From Sphingobacterium tabacisoli (GTDB lineage: Bacteria > Bacteroidota > Bacteroidia > Sphingobacteriales > Sphingobacteriaceae): a stretch of 64,000 bases of DNA. The translations under genes were made by a program, and so were the position numbers. The stretch lies in NCBI RefSeq assembly GCF_017908035.1, contig NZ_JAEQMU010000011.1, forward strand, positions 1 through 64,000, read 5' to 3'. This document shows positions 18,335 through 26,892 of this stretch, piece by piece. The notes under the pieces are model-generated. The model was not told the DNA's origin, ran no database searches, and worked only from the letters and a program-made list of their open reading frames with translations. Position 1 is the stretch's first letter. Each line of letters starts with the position of its first letter.

Positions 18335-19720
18335 ATGGCTCAAAACGTTGCAGAGAAATTTTTAAAAGATAGCACGACAAAATCCTTTGACCTTCGTCAC
18401 CGCGAAATCATCAATAACAACATTGACAAATACGAGGTGGCTTTTGAAAAAGGAAAAAGTAAGTTTATGGATTTAAATAACTCCAGAACTAAGGCCAATC
18501 TGATAAAATGGCGCGTAATGGAAAACCTGGACAAGTACCTCTTGGATTTCGAAGCCAACTTTACCCACAACGGTGGTAAGGTCATCTGGGCAAACAATGC
18601 AGAGGAGGCCCGTCAGGAAATTTGGAAAATAATGGAGAAGCACCAAGCTAAATCCGTAATAAAATCCAAATCCATGGCTACCGAAGAAATAGAGCTCAAT
18701 CACTTCCTCCAGCAAAAAGGCGTAGAGACTATAGAAAGCGATCTAGGTGAGTACATCATCCAGTTGCTCGATCAAAGGCCGTATCACTTTGTGACTCCTG
18801 CCATGCACCTAAGCTTAGAGGACATCGCGAAGCTATTTCACGAAAAATTTGACACTCCTCTAGATGCTACTGCTGAGCAATTGACCATGAAGGCACGTGA
18901 GCTACTTCGATCACACTATACGAGTGCAGATATCGGAATTACCGGAGCCAATTTCCTGATTTCTGATACGGGAAGTATTGCTATCACTGAGAATGAAGGC
19001 AATGCCCGTCTTACCACAACATTTCCGAAGATACATATTGCCGTTGTCGGCATAGAAAAGGTCATACCCAGCATTTCGGATCTCGATTTATTCTGGCCTT
19101 TACTTGCTTCACATGGAACAGGTCAAAATCTGACCGTATACAACAGCATCTTGAGCGGCCCAAGAATGGATACCGATACGGATGGCCCCGATGAGATGTA
19201 TGTCATTCTCCTAGACAATGGCCGTACCGACCTTTTAGAAAAGAAAGAACAACGCCAAGGGCTATACTGTATACGCTGTGGTTCCTGCCTCAATGTCTGC
19301 CCTGTATATCAAAATATTGGAGGACATAGCTATGAAACAACCTACCAAGGTCCTATTGGCTCATTAATATCACCACACCTGAATGGTATGAAAGAATTCA
19401 AACACCTTTCTTATGCCTCCAGTCTATGTGGCAAGTGTACCGAAGTATGCCCTGTAGGCATCGACATACACAATATGCTGTTGCACAACAGAAGAGATGC
19501 CGTTCAAGAAAACCTCATTACGGCAAACGAAAAGCGTATGTGGAAAGGCTTTGCTTACATGATTCAAAAGCGTCGCCTGCTTGATTTTTTTGGAGGGAAA
19601 TTCAAAAACTTCTTCATGCGTAATTTTTTCAAGAAAGCTTGGGGCGACAAACGTGCGTTACCCGATTTTCCTAAGAAATCATTCGCACAGCAATGGAAAG
19701 ATAAAGAAAAGCATTCATAA
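18335..19720 (+). CDS. lutB: LutB-type iron-sulfur protein (lactate utilisation family)
   Basis: LutB proteins are part of the LutABC complex that oxidises L-lactate to pyruvate. The N-terminal two thirds form the LUD domain (about 70-300). Two 4Fe-4S motifs follow: CIRCGSCLNVCPVY and CGKCTEVCPVGIDIH. The C-terminal tail is basic. Its length of 461 residues fits. No lutA or lutC flanks it, so either the partners lie elsewhere or the protein serves another electron-transfer role. It is a single-gene unit between the aspS terminator and a bidirectional terminator. Confidence 0.85.
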   Translation: MAQNVAEKFLKDSTTKSFDLRHREIINNNIDKYEVAFEKGKSKFMDLNNSRTKANLIKWRVMENLDKYLLDFEANFTHNGGKVIWANNAEEARQEIWKIMEKHQAKSVIKSKSMATEEIELNHFLQQKGVETIESDLGEYIIQLLDQRPYHFVTPAMHLSLEDIAKLFHEKFDTPLDATAEQLTMKARELLRSHYTSADIGITGANFLISDTGSIAITENEGNARLTTTFPKIHIAVVGIEKVIPSISDLDLFWPLLASHGTGQNLTVYNSILSGPRMDTDTDGPDEMYVILLDNGRTDLLEKKEQRQGLYCIRCGSCLNVCPVYQNIGGHSYETTYQGPIGSLISPHLNGMKEFKHLSYASSLCGKCTEVCPVGIDIHNMLLHNRRDAVQENLITANEKRMWKGFAYMIQKRRLLDFFGGKFKNFFMRNFFKKAWGDKRALPDFPKKSFAQQWKDKEKHS

Positions 19721-19760
19721 AAAAAGCGAGCCTAGGCTCGCTTTTTTTATGAATGCTTTT
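19707..19760. terminator. 54-bp perfect palindrome serving as bidirectional terminator
   Basis: The two 27-bp arms 19707-19733 and 19734-19760 are exact reverse complements with no loop. The core GCGAGCCTAGGCTCGC is flanked by seven A and seven T bases, giving a U tract in both directions. The palindrome includes the last codons and stop of the LutB gene and part of the serS stop codon. Confidence 0.9.
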
Positions 19761-21030
19761 AATCTATGTATTCAAATCCGGTGTAAGGCACCAAGACTGC
19801 AGGAATTTTAATTCCTTTATCCGTTTGATTATTTTCTAAAATAGATGCTACGATACGTGGAAGGGCCAATGCTGAACCATTCAATGTATGCGCCAGTTGC
19901 ATTTTACCGTCCTCATTTTTAAAACGTACTTTCAATCGGTTGGACTGATAAGTTTCAAAGTTAGAAACAGAAGACACCTCCAACCAACGCTCTTGCGCTG
20001 CACTGTAAACCTCCATATCATAGGTTAGCGCCGCAGTAAAGCTCATATCGCCACCGCAAAGACGAAGCACGCGGTAAGGTAATTCTAATTTCTGCAACAA
20101 TCCCTGAATATAGTTACTCATTTCCTCAATAACCTCATACGATTTCTCTGGATGCACAATCTGAACGGCTTCAACTTTATCAAACTGGTGCAAACGGTTC
20201 AAACCGCGTACATGCGCTCCGTAAGAACCTGCTTCTCTACGGAAACAAGGCGTATACGCACAATGTCTGATTGGAAACTGCTCTTCCTTTACGATTACAT
20301 CGCGGTACAGATTCGTTACCGGCACCTCTGCCGTAGGGATCAAATAAAAGTCATCGTTTGTCACGTGATACATCTGTCCCTCTTTATCCGGCAATTGTCC
20401 TGTTGCGAAAGCAGAAGCTTCATTTACTAAAACCGGAACTTCTACTTCCGTATACCCTGCAGCACCTGCCTGATCCAAAAAGTAATTGATCAAAGCACGT
20501 TGCAAACGGGCTCCCTTACCTTTATACACTGGAAAACCAGCACCTGTCACTTTTACACCTAACTCCAAGTCTACGATATCATACTTAGTCAACAACTCCC
20601 AGTGTGGTAGCTTAGTATCTCCCAAATCAGGAATATCACCATGCGTCAGCACCACCTCATTCTCTTCAGGAGTTATCCCCACCGGCACCGAACTGTGCGG
20701 AAGATTAGGCAGCTGCACGATCTTATTGTTAAGCTCCTGCTCTACTTGGGACAACCGTTCTGTAAACTCTTTGATTTGCTCTTTATATCCCGAGGATTTT
20801 GCCTTAATGGATTCAGCTTCTTCTTTCTTTCCCTGACGCATCAAATCACCAATTTGCTTAGCGGAGGAATTTGCTTCTGCAGCAATCGCATCGGATTCAC
20901 TTTGAATCTGACGGCGTTGTTCATCCAAGCTAATGATCTCATCAACCAAAGCTACATCTTTAAAGTTTTTCACAGCCAATCTTTCGATGACCGTATCCCT
21001 GTTTTCGCGGATATAATTTAACTGCAACAT
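19759..21030 (-). CDS. serS: Seryl-tRNA synthetase
   Basis: This enzyme charges tRNA-Ser and tRNA-Sec. The N-terminal coiled-coil arm (about residues 30-110) that contacts the long variable arm of tRNA-Ser is evident. It is followed by the class II core with motif 2 (FRREAGSYGAHVRGLNRLHQ) and motif 3 (LNGSALALPRIVASILEN). Its length is 423 residues. On the minus strand a TATCTTTG -7 box (21058 to 21051) lies 20 bp before the start codon. Confidence 0.97.
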   Translation of the reverse strand: MLQLNYIRENRDTVIERLAVKNFKDVALVDEIISLDEQRRQIQSESDAIAAEANSSAKQIGDLMRQGKKEEAESIKAKSSGYKEQIKEFTERLSQVEQELNNKIVQLPNLPHSSVPVGITPEENEVVLTHGDIPDLGDTKLPHWELLTKYDIVDLELGVKVTGAGFPVYKGKGARLQRALINYFLDQAGAAGYTEVEVPVLVNEASAFATGQLPDKEGQMYHVTNDDFYLIPTAEVPVTNLYRDVIVKEEQFPIRHCAYTPCFRREAGSYGAHVRGLNRLHQFDKVEAVQIVHPEKSYEVIEEMSNYIQGLLQKLELPYRVLRLCGGDMSFTAALTYDMEVYSAAQERWLEVSSVSNFETYQSNRLKVRFKNEDGKMQLAHTLNGSALALPRIVASILENNQTDKGIKIPAVLVPYTGFEYID

Positions 21031-21050
21031 ATATTTTGAGTTTTATGTCG

Positions 21051-21058
21051 CAAAGATA
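21051..21058 (-). promoter_or_regulatory. Candidate -7 element of serS
   Basis: TATCTTTG on the minus strand matches TAnnTTTG and is 20 bp upstream of the serS ATG. No convincing -33 element is seen at the proper distance. Confidence 0.45.
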
Positions 21059-21120
21059 AGAAGTCTCTCCGTCAAAAAATTACTTTTTGAGCCTTTTCCT
21101 TAAAATCTTTACCTTTGACT

Positions 21121-21786
21121 ATGCTATACTTAGTCCCTACCCCCATCGGCAACTTAGAAGATATGACCTTTAGAGCAATACGCATTCTAAAAGAGTCTGA
21201 CCTAATTCTTGCTGAAGACACACGCACAAGTGCTCCTTTATTAAAACACTTTGGCATAGACAAAAAAGTCTTTGCCCACCACCAACACAATGAGCACAAA
21301 GCTGTTGCTGAGATTATTCGTTTTTTAAAAGAGGGACAACAGATTGCATTGATTTCGGATGCAGGAACCCCTGCCATCTCTGATCCTGGTTTTTTACTGG
21401 TACGCGAGGCCATCAAAGAAGGTATCACTGTACAGTGCCTACCAGGGGCAACCGCATTTGTGCCTGCACTGGTCAATTCGGGACTCCCTAATGACAAGTT
21501 CTGCTTTGAAGGTTTTCTTCCTGTCAAAAAAGGCAGACAGACACGTATGAAACAACTTGCTGAAGAAAAAAGAACAATGATTTTTTATGAATCACCGCAC
21601 CGCTTACTCAAAACCATCGAAGAGTTTATCACCTATTTTGGTGAAGAAAGACAAGCGTCTATATCCCGTGAACTCAGCAAGATCTACGAGGAGACACAGC
21701 GTGGCACACTGGTTGAGCTAAAGACCTATTTCGAAAACAATCCAGTCAAGGGAGAATTTGTCTTCTGCGTAGCTGGATTAGAATAG
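21121..21786 (+). CDS. rsmI: 16S rRNA 2'-O-ribose C1402 methyltransferase RsmI
   Basis: RsmI methylates the 2'-OH of C1402, the same nucleotide that RsmH modifies. The tetrapyrrole-methylase fold is recognisable by YLVPTPIGNLEDMTFRA at the N-terminus, LAEDTRTSAPLLKHFGI, and SDAGTPAISDPG. The start is the ATG at 21121 (221 residues), which begins directly with the conserved strand; a TTG two codons earlier is less likely. The protein is shorter than E. coli RsmI (about 286) because the C-terminal extension is missing, as in many Bacteroidota. Confidence 0.93.
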   Translation: MLYLVPTPIGNLEDMTFRAIRILKESDLILAEDTRTSAPLLKHFGIDKKVFAHHQHNEHKAVAEIIRFLKEGQQIALISDAGTPAISDPGFLLVREAIKEGITVQCLPGATAFVPALVNSGLPNDKFCFEGFLPVKKGRQTRMKQLAEEKRTMIFYESPHRLLKTIEEFITYFGEERQASISRELSKIYEETQRGTLVELKTYFENNPVKGEFVFCVAGLE

Positions 21787-21909
21787 TGCAGGGCCAACCG
21801 TTTGATCGGCAGGATAAAAGTTTTATTACACATTAGTGAATACAACGCATTTTAGTTAAGTTTACTAACAGATTAGTTTACATATTGATCACTATCATTG
21901 GATAAAGAA

Positions 21910-22632
21910 ATGAGTTTAGATAAGTATATACAAGACGGACAAGACCTTAAAGTTGTAGAAAAAATACACACCAAAATTGTCGATATGCTGACCCACGGCG
22001 AGGCCCTTAGTTACATCGCTTTACAAAAAAAACCTGCTGTAACCTTACTACCGGACAGTATAGCTATCAGCAACAAACGTATTTTTCTATGTGAATTCAC
22101 GAAATTGGGCTTAGCTACAAACTTCGAGATTTTCTCTTGGAAAGACATTAAGGATATTGCTTTTAAAGAAGAAATATTTGGCTCCAAAGTCACTGTTATT
22201 CCATTTACAGGAGAGAACCTGAGCATAGATTACATTCCCAAAACACAGGCGCGCAAGCTGTATCAGTTGATCAAGGAAGCATTGGAAAATGTCAAAATTG
22301 AAAGTGAGGAGCCCGCACCTGCAGTCAAGCCTGTCGTTCCTATCCGTGACCTATACGAGGAGCCTAAGCGGGAAATCCCTGCTCCTATCACGCCTGCTTT
22401 TGAAGCACCAGCTACACAGCCGATCGTCGAGCGCCCAGTAGTCGTTCCTGAAGAAATCAAAGCAGAGCCTGCTCCTGTATTCGAAAGACCGGAACCATCG
22501 CCCGTAAAAATCGAGGTAGAAGAGGATGAATTAACATTAAAACTGAAGAAACTGAAAGGACTCTTTGACAAACAATTGATTTCTCAAGCGGAATACGAAA
22601 GTAAAAAGGCCGAAATTCTCTCTCAGTTATAG
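21910..22632 (+). CDS. PH-like domain protein with C-terminal SHOCT motif
   Basis: The function is not known. Residues about 15-115 form a bacterial PH-like domain (pattern ALQKKPAVTLLPDSIAISN ... IFSWKDIKDIAF). A Pro/Glu/Val-rich disordered linker follows at about 120-195. The last 30 residues (LKKLKGLFDKQLISQAEYE) form a SHOCT motif, a short helical pair common at the C-termini of bacterial proteins and thought to mediate oligomerisation. No signal peptide or membrane helix is seen. I chose the ATG at 21910 over the in-frame TTG at 21898. It lies 8 bp before lnt. Confidence 0.8.
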   Translation: MSLDKYIQDGQDLKVVEKIHTKIVDMLTHGEALSYIALQKKPAVTLLPDSIAISNKRIFLCEFTKLGLATNFEIFSWKDIKDIAFKEEIFGSKVTVIPFTGENLSIDYIPKTQARKLYQLIKEALENVKIESEEPAPAVKPVVPIRDLYEEPKREIPAPITPAFEAPATQPIVERPVVVPEEIKAEPAPVFERPEPSPVKIEVEEDELTLKLKKLKGLFDKQLISQAEYESKKAEILSQL

Positions 22633-22640
22633 TATAGCAC

Positions 22641-24260
22641 GTGAAACAAAATTATTTACTGGCGCTACTCAGTGCCTTTATGCTTTGGCTTGCATGGCCA
22701 CCAGTTCCTTATACCGGACTCCTGCTATTGGTAGCGTTTGTCCCCCTATTAGTCGCTGTTGAAAATATCATTCGCGGCAACTACAGCAAAAAAGGAACGA
22801 AAATATTTCAAGTCAGTTTCTTGACAGGTCTTGTCTGGAACACCGCATCGATCTATTGGGTATTTAATGCCATGAATGCCTTTCTTCCTGCCGTAGTATC
22901 CTTAGGCATTGCGCTGATTCCCTTTGCACTCGCCCCCCTATTGATGGCCTTAGTCTTTAGGTTATACTATCAGCTACGCAAACGCCGACATATTGCCATT
23001 AGTTTTGCAGGTCTTGTTTCCCTATGGATAGGCTATGAGTACCTGCATCAAAGTTGGGGCTTGGCTTTTCCGTGGATGAATCTAGGGAATGGTCTCTCCA
23101 ATGTACATCAATTGGTGCAGTGGTACAGTATCACTGGTGTATACGGTGGCACACTATGGATTTGGTTAGCGAATATTTTTGCATTCCTGTACTACTGGCA
23201 ATACAAAGAAAAGGTAACCGCATTTTCTCAAAAGAAGCTAATTATCGGCATCCTAACAATCGTATTATTACCGATAGGAATTTCGCTGCTCCAATACTCC
23301 ACCTACGAAGAACACATTAATCCTTCAGAAGTCGTTGTTGTACAACCCAATATAGACCCTTATCAGAAATTTGGTTCTATCACACCTGAACAGCAATTAG
23401 ACAAATTATTTGAACTTTCGGCAAGTGTTGCCAAACCCAATACAGAGTTTTTCCTATGGCCCGAGACCGCTATTTCGGACCGAAACGGTATCAATGAAGA
23501 AGATTTCAGAGAATACCCTGCTTACGAAAAAAGCGTTTCTTTTTTAGAGAAATACCATAACGGCAATATCCTATCGGGTATTGAGAGCTACCTCCTCTAC
23601 TCGGATCAAAAGACATTGACTGCACGCCCCTTTGGCAATAAATACCTAGATAGCTTTAACGCGGCAGTATTGATCGATGGCTCTAGCAAAGTACAGTTTT
23701 ACCACAAGTCCAAATTGGTACCCGGTGTAGAGCAGATGCCTTTTGGTCGGGCTCTTTCCTTTATGAAGCCTCTTTTCGAACATTTTGGTGGTACTACCGG
23801 TGGTTATGGCTATGACAAAGAACCTTCTGTATTTTACAGTCAAAGTGGTATAGGGGCAGCTCCCGTGATTTGTTATGAATCCATCTGGGGTGAGTATGTA
23901 GCCCAATACACTAAAAAGGGAGCTCAATTTATCGCCATTGTCACCAATGATGGTTGGTGGAAAAATACTTCGGGAAAAGACCAACATCTAGCCTATGCTA
24001 AGCTAAGGGCTATTGAAAATAGACGCTGGGTCGCTCGCTCTGCCAATACCGGAATATCAGGATTCATCAATCAACGTGGAGACATTGTACAACATACTCA
24101 ATGGTGGGTTCCTGCGGCACTCACACAAGAAATAAATCTGAACGAAGAGCTAACCATCTACACAAGGTATGGCGACCTATTAGCCTATCTAGGACTACTA
24201 GGCAGTCTAGTTAGTGTAATATTACTGCTGATTCCAGCACCTGTTCGTAAAAAATTATAA
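22641..24260 (+). CDS. lnt: Apolipoprotein N-acyltransferase
   Basis: Lnt adds the third acyl chain to the N-terminal cysteine of lipoproteins in the inner membrane. About six N-terminal and one C-terminal transmembrane helices surround a periplasmic nitrilase-like domain. Candidate triad residues are E275 (WPETAI), the Lys in YHKSKLVPGVEQ (356 or 358) and C411 (VICYESIWG). Its length is 539 residues. The start codon is GTG at 22641, chosen because MKQNYLLALL begins the first helix. Its presence agrees with the several lipoproteins encoded in this window. Confidence 0.94.
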   Translation: MKQNYLLALLSAFMLWLAWPPVPYTGLLLLVAFVPLLVAVENIIRGNYSKKGTKIFQVSFLTGLVWNTASIYWVFNAMNAFLPAVVSLGIALIPFALAPLLMALVFRLYYQLRKRRHIAISFAGLVSLWIGYEYLHQSWGLAFPWMNLGNGLSNVHQLVQWYSITGVYGGTLWIWLANIFAFLYYWQYKEKVTAFSQKKLIIGILTIVLLPIGISLLQYSTYEEHINPSEVVVVQPNIDPYQKFGSITPEQQLDKLFELSASVAKPNTEFFLWPETAISDRNGINEEDFREYPAYEKSVSFLEKYHNGNILSGIESYLLYSDQKTLTARPFGNKYLDSFNAAVLIDGSSKVQFYHKSKLVPGVEQMPFGRALSFMKPLFEHFGGTTGGYGYDKEPSVFYSQSGIGAAPVICYESIWGEYVAQYTKKGAQFIAIVTNDGWWKNTSGKDQHLAYAKLRAIENRRWVARSANTGISGFINQRGDIVQHTQWWVPAALTQEINLNEELTIYTRYGDLLAYLGLLGSLVSVILLLIPAPVRKKL

Positions 24261-24280
24261 ATAAATACAGACACAATAGT

Positions 24281-24288
24281 TAATTTTG
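24281..24288 (+). promoter_or_regulatory. Candidate -7 element just before the cysteine desulfurase
   Basis: TAATTTTG matches TAnnTTTG and ends only 5 bp before the ATG at 24294. If used, transcription would start at or very close to the start codon. No clear -33 element is visible. Confidence 0.4.
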
Positions 24289-24293
24289 TAAGT

Positions 24294-25427
24294 ATGCAAG
24301 TATATCTAGACAACGCAGCTACTACTGCCATTGACCCCGCGGTCATTGACGTTATGGTAGCAACCATGCAAAATGACTTTGGAAACCCTTCTTCTATACA
24401 CACGCACGGCCGTCAGGTAAAAACTATTATAGAAAAGGCCAGAAAAACTATTGCAAACTTACTGCATGCCTCCCCTTCGGAGATTTTCTTCACATCAGGT
24501 GGCACGGAGGCAGACAACATGGCTATTGTCCGATCTATCGAGGATTTTGGAATCACACATGCCATCACGTCTCCTATAGAACATCATGCCGTACTCCATA
24601 CCCTAGAGGAATTGGAAAAAACAGGTAAAGTACAGCTGGATTTCCTTCGTGTAGATAGCGAAGGGCATATTGACCTACAGCATCTTGAGGAATTATTACA
24701 AAAAAATCCCCGTAGCTTCGTCTCGATCATGCAGGCCAACAATGAGATTGGCAATCTTACCGACCTACATAAAGTGTCCGAGATATGCCAACGTTACGAT
24801 GCGCTGTTACATTCAGACACCGTACAGACGATGGGACACTATCCGCACAACCTATCGGAACTCAAAATTGACTTTATCACAGGAGCTGGCCACAAGTTTC
24901 ATGGTCCAAAAGGAGTCGGTTTCTTATACATCAATGGCAAGAATAAAATAAAACCATTAATCTACGGTGGGGCGCAAGAACGCAATATGCGTGGCGGTAC
25001 CGAGAATATATATGGTATTGCAGGTATTGCAAAAGCCTTAGAAATAGCCTATAACAACATGGAAGAGCACCATGCCTATATACAGGAGTTAAAAAGCTAC
25101 ATGATAGACGAATTAAGGAAAGCTATTCCCGACATTCAGTTAAATGGATGTATAGACCCCAAACAATCCTTATATACGGTATTAAACGTGTCTTTACCGT
25201 GTACAGAGATGGCAGATGTCCTATTATTTAACCTCGATATCATGGGGATATCAGCTTCAGGCGGTAGTGCCTGCAGCTCCGGGTCAGATATAGGCTCGCA
25301 TGTACTTACGGGAATTAAAGCCGATAGCGAACGGCCTTCTGTGCGCTTTTCTTTCAGCAAATGGAACAACAAGGCAGAGATAGACTACGTCGTCGGTAAA
25401 TTAAAAGAAATCTGCGAACATGGATAA
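24294..25427 (+). CDS. Cysteine desulfurase (NifS/IscS class)
   Basis: This PLP enzyme removes sulfur from cysteine to form a persulfide for Fe-S clusters or tRNA thiolation. It shows the N-terminus VYLDNAATTAIDP, the conserved His in PIEHHAVLHTLEE, the PLP lysine in GAGHKFHGPKG, and the catalytic cysteine in GGSACSSGSD. Its length of 377 residues fits class I (IscS/NifS). No iscU or iscA is adjacent, so its acceptor cannot be told from context. It ends in a shared terminator with the convergent lipoprotein gene. Confidence 0.93.
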   Translation: MQVYLDNAATTAIDPAVIDVMVATMQNDFGNPSSIHTHGRQVKTIIEKARKTIANLLHASPSEIFFTSGGTEADNMAIVRSIEDFGITHAITSPIEHHAVLHTLEELEKTGKVQLDFLRVDSEGHIDLQHLEELLQKNPRSFVSIMQANNEIGNLTDLHKVSEICQRYDALLHSDTVQTMGHYPHNLSELKIDFITGAGHKFHGPKGVGFLYINGKNKIKPLIYGGAQERNMRGGTENIYGIAGIAKALEIAYNNMEEHHAYIQELKSYMIDELRKAIPDIQLNGCIDPKQSLYTVLNVSLPCTEMADVLLFNLDIMGISASGGSACSSGSDIGSHVLTGIKADSERPSVRFSFSKWNNKAEIDYVVGKLKEICEHG

Positions 25428-25470
25428 AAAGTAAAAGAGGGATCTAAAATAGATCCCTCTTTTACTTTTT
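25426..25470. terminator. Bidirectional terminator hairpin with 21-bp perfect stem
   Basis: Arms 25426-25446 and 25450-25470 are exact reverse complements with a 3-nt AAA loop. The stem core is GAGGGATCTA, flanked by A/T runs giving U tracts both ways. It overlaps the stop codons of both convergent genes. Confidence 0.9.
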
Positions 25471-25878
25471 CTTTGCTAACTGATAACTTTCGGCCAGTTC
25501 TCCCGTTATCTCATTACCGGAGAGATCCAGCTGCACCAGTAATTCGCTTTCGATTTTATACTTATAATCTACGCCATCCAGAATCAACCTATTCTTATCT
25601 ATTTCCCACTTTCCTTCTTTCACAAATTGATCCTTTGATTTACCGTCATAGGTGTAGACCAGCGTATAGGAATGATCCCGATTTAGCTCCAACAACGTAT
25701 TTATTGCATCACAGTCTACACAGGGAAGGTTTCCTCCATATACCCCCACAATATTTGCGGCCAATAACTCTATATTCTCCAGCTTGTCTTTTGCTGTAGT
25801 TCTCTTTTTGTTGTTTATACAACCAACAAAAAGAGCAGTTACTATTAAAGCTATTGATATATAGTTAAAAAATCGCAT
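25462..25878 (-). CDS. NlpE N-terminal-domain-like lipoprotein
   Basis: This is a small lipoprotein of 138 residues. A signal peptide ends in a relaxed lipobox (LFVGC, Cys20). The mature part resembles the NlpE N-terminal domain: GVYGGNLPCVDCDAINTLLE with a CxxC pair (C53, C56), followed by a lipocalin-like strand pattern. NlpE in E. coli is an outer-membrane lipoprotein that reports copper and surface stress to Cpx. Bacteroidota homologues are common but uncharacterised, so the role here is open. The start at 25878 is preferred over the upstream in-frame codon at 25917 because MRFFNYISIALIV begins a proper signal peptide. Confidence 0.75.
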   Translation of the reverse strand: MRFFNYISIALIVTALFVGCINNKKRTTAKDKLENIELLAANIVGVYGGNLPCVDCDAINTLLELNRDHSYTLVYTYDGKSKDQFVKEGKWEIDKNRLILDGVDYKYKIESELLVQLDLSGNEITGELAESYQLAKKK

Positions 25879-26063
25879 TTGTACTCCTTTGTCCAAAGCT
25901 TTCAAAAACAGTACCAAAAAAATGTTTTTAGATTAAAGCAGGTGGACAATAACCGTCGATTAGAACGTCAACTCGTCCCATGGGCCAAAGAAGTCGCTTT
26001 TAGTCTAAAATTTAAATCGTTATATCTTTTTCAACAAGAAATCTCGAACCTAGGAAACAGAAA

Positions 26064-26396
26064 TTAATAATCGTCGTCTTCATCAATCCCACGAAGGAGA
26101 TTCAATGCAGACTGCAGTTCACCCATAGCATGTCTATTCCGCATTCGATTTGCAACTAATATACCTTCTTCGTATATTTTTTCGGCAGACTCTTTCTCAT
26201 TCTGCTTCTCCAGAAACTTTGCATAATGATAATAGGTCCCTACATAATCAGGATATGTCGAAACCATACTTTCAAAGCCCTCTCTACTTTTCTGAACATC
26301 CCCAAGTTTCACGTACTCCATCGTGAGCGCATAATGCAGGAAGGGATCCTGTGGTGTTTCTTTTATAAAATCTTTAAGCTGCTCAATCCTATCCAT
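26064..26396 (-). CDS. Small tetratricopeptide-repeat protein
   Basis: This 110-residue soluble protein is made of about two and a half TPR-like helical hairpins (residues 5-90, for example FLHYALTMEYVKLGDVQKS and YYHYAKFLEKQNEKESAEK). It has no signal peptide. TPR proteins bind other proteins; the partner is unknown. The gene stands alone, 185 bp from the NlpE-like gene and next to a 496-bp non-coding gap. Confidence 0.75.
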   Translation of the reverse strand: MDRIEQLKDFIKETPQDPFLHYALTMEYVKLGDVQKSREGFESMVSTYPDYVGTYYHYAKFLEKQNEKESAEKIYEEGILVANRMRNRHAMGELQSALNLLRGIDEDDDY

Positions 26397-26892
26397 CGGT
26401 ATTAAAATTTAGTGATAATCTACAAAGAAAACCAAAGGCCATCAAAAAACAAAACACTACTTTTCTAATACTTTAAAGAACGCGATAACCCCATACAAGT
26501 ACAACCACTTCTGGAATCACATAATCTTGCTTGTAAGGAAATACTAAGTAAAACAAGTACCCCACAATCACTCCTTTTATCGCCTACAAATTTTTGATAA
26601 TAGTAGTGGGAAGCACGGATGTTGTATCAAAAATTTTCAGCGATGAGTTTTTGCTTACTTTTTGCGGAAAAAAGTGAGAGCCATTCGCGGCTTGAGTGAA
26701 AACCAATATTATGCCCGCATAGGATTTTACATAAAATTGACTATATTTGATAAGTAAACTTAAGTGTTAATCAGTAGATTTACTGTAGTATGATTTGCTG
26801 TAAAGTAAACCATCACTCAAAATCCGTTCTTATAGCATGCATTTATATAGAGTGCAAATAGATTTATTTATGTAAAACCAAAAGATTAGTAT
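26397..26892. other. 496-bp intergenic region upstream of etfB
   Basis: No gene is supported here. It contains an imperfect palindrome at 26654-26678 (arms CTTACTTTTT and AAAAAAGTGAG around GCGG) of the type dispersed between genes in Sphingobacteriaceae. TATATTTG at 26742-26749 matches the -7 consensus and could start the etfB message, leaving a 5' leader of about 135 nt. A short ORF across the palindrome is not convincing. Confidence 0.45.

Noticed and set aside
26618-26698. Short ORF (about 26 codons) across the palindrome upstream of etfB
   Set aside because: It runs through the palindromic element, has no conserved start context and reads as repeat-derived sequence.
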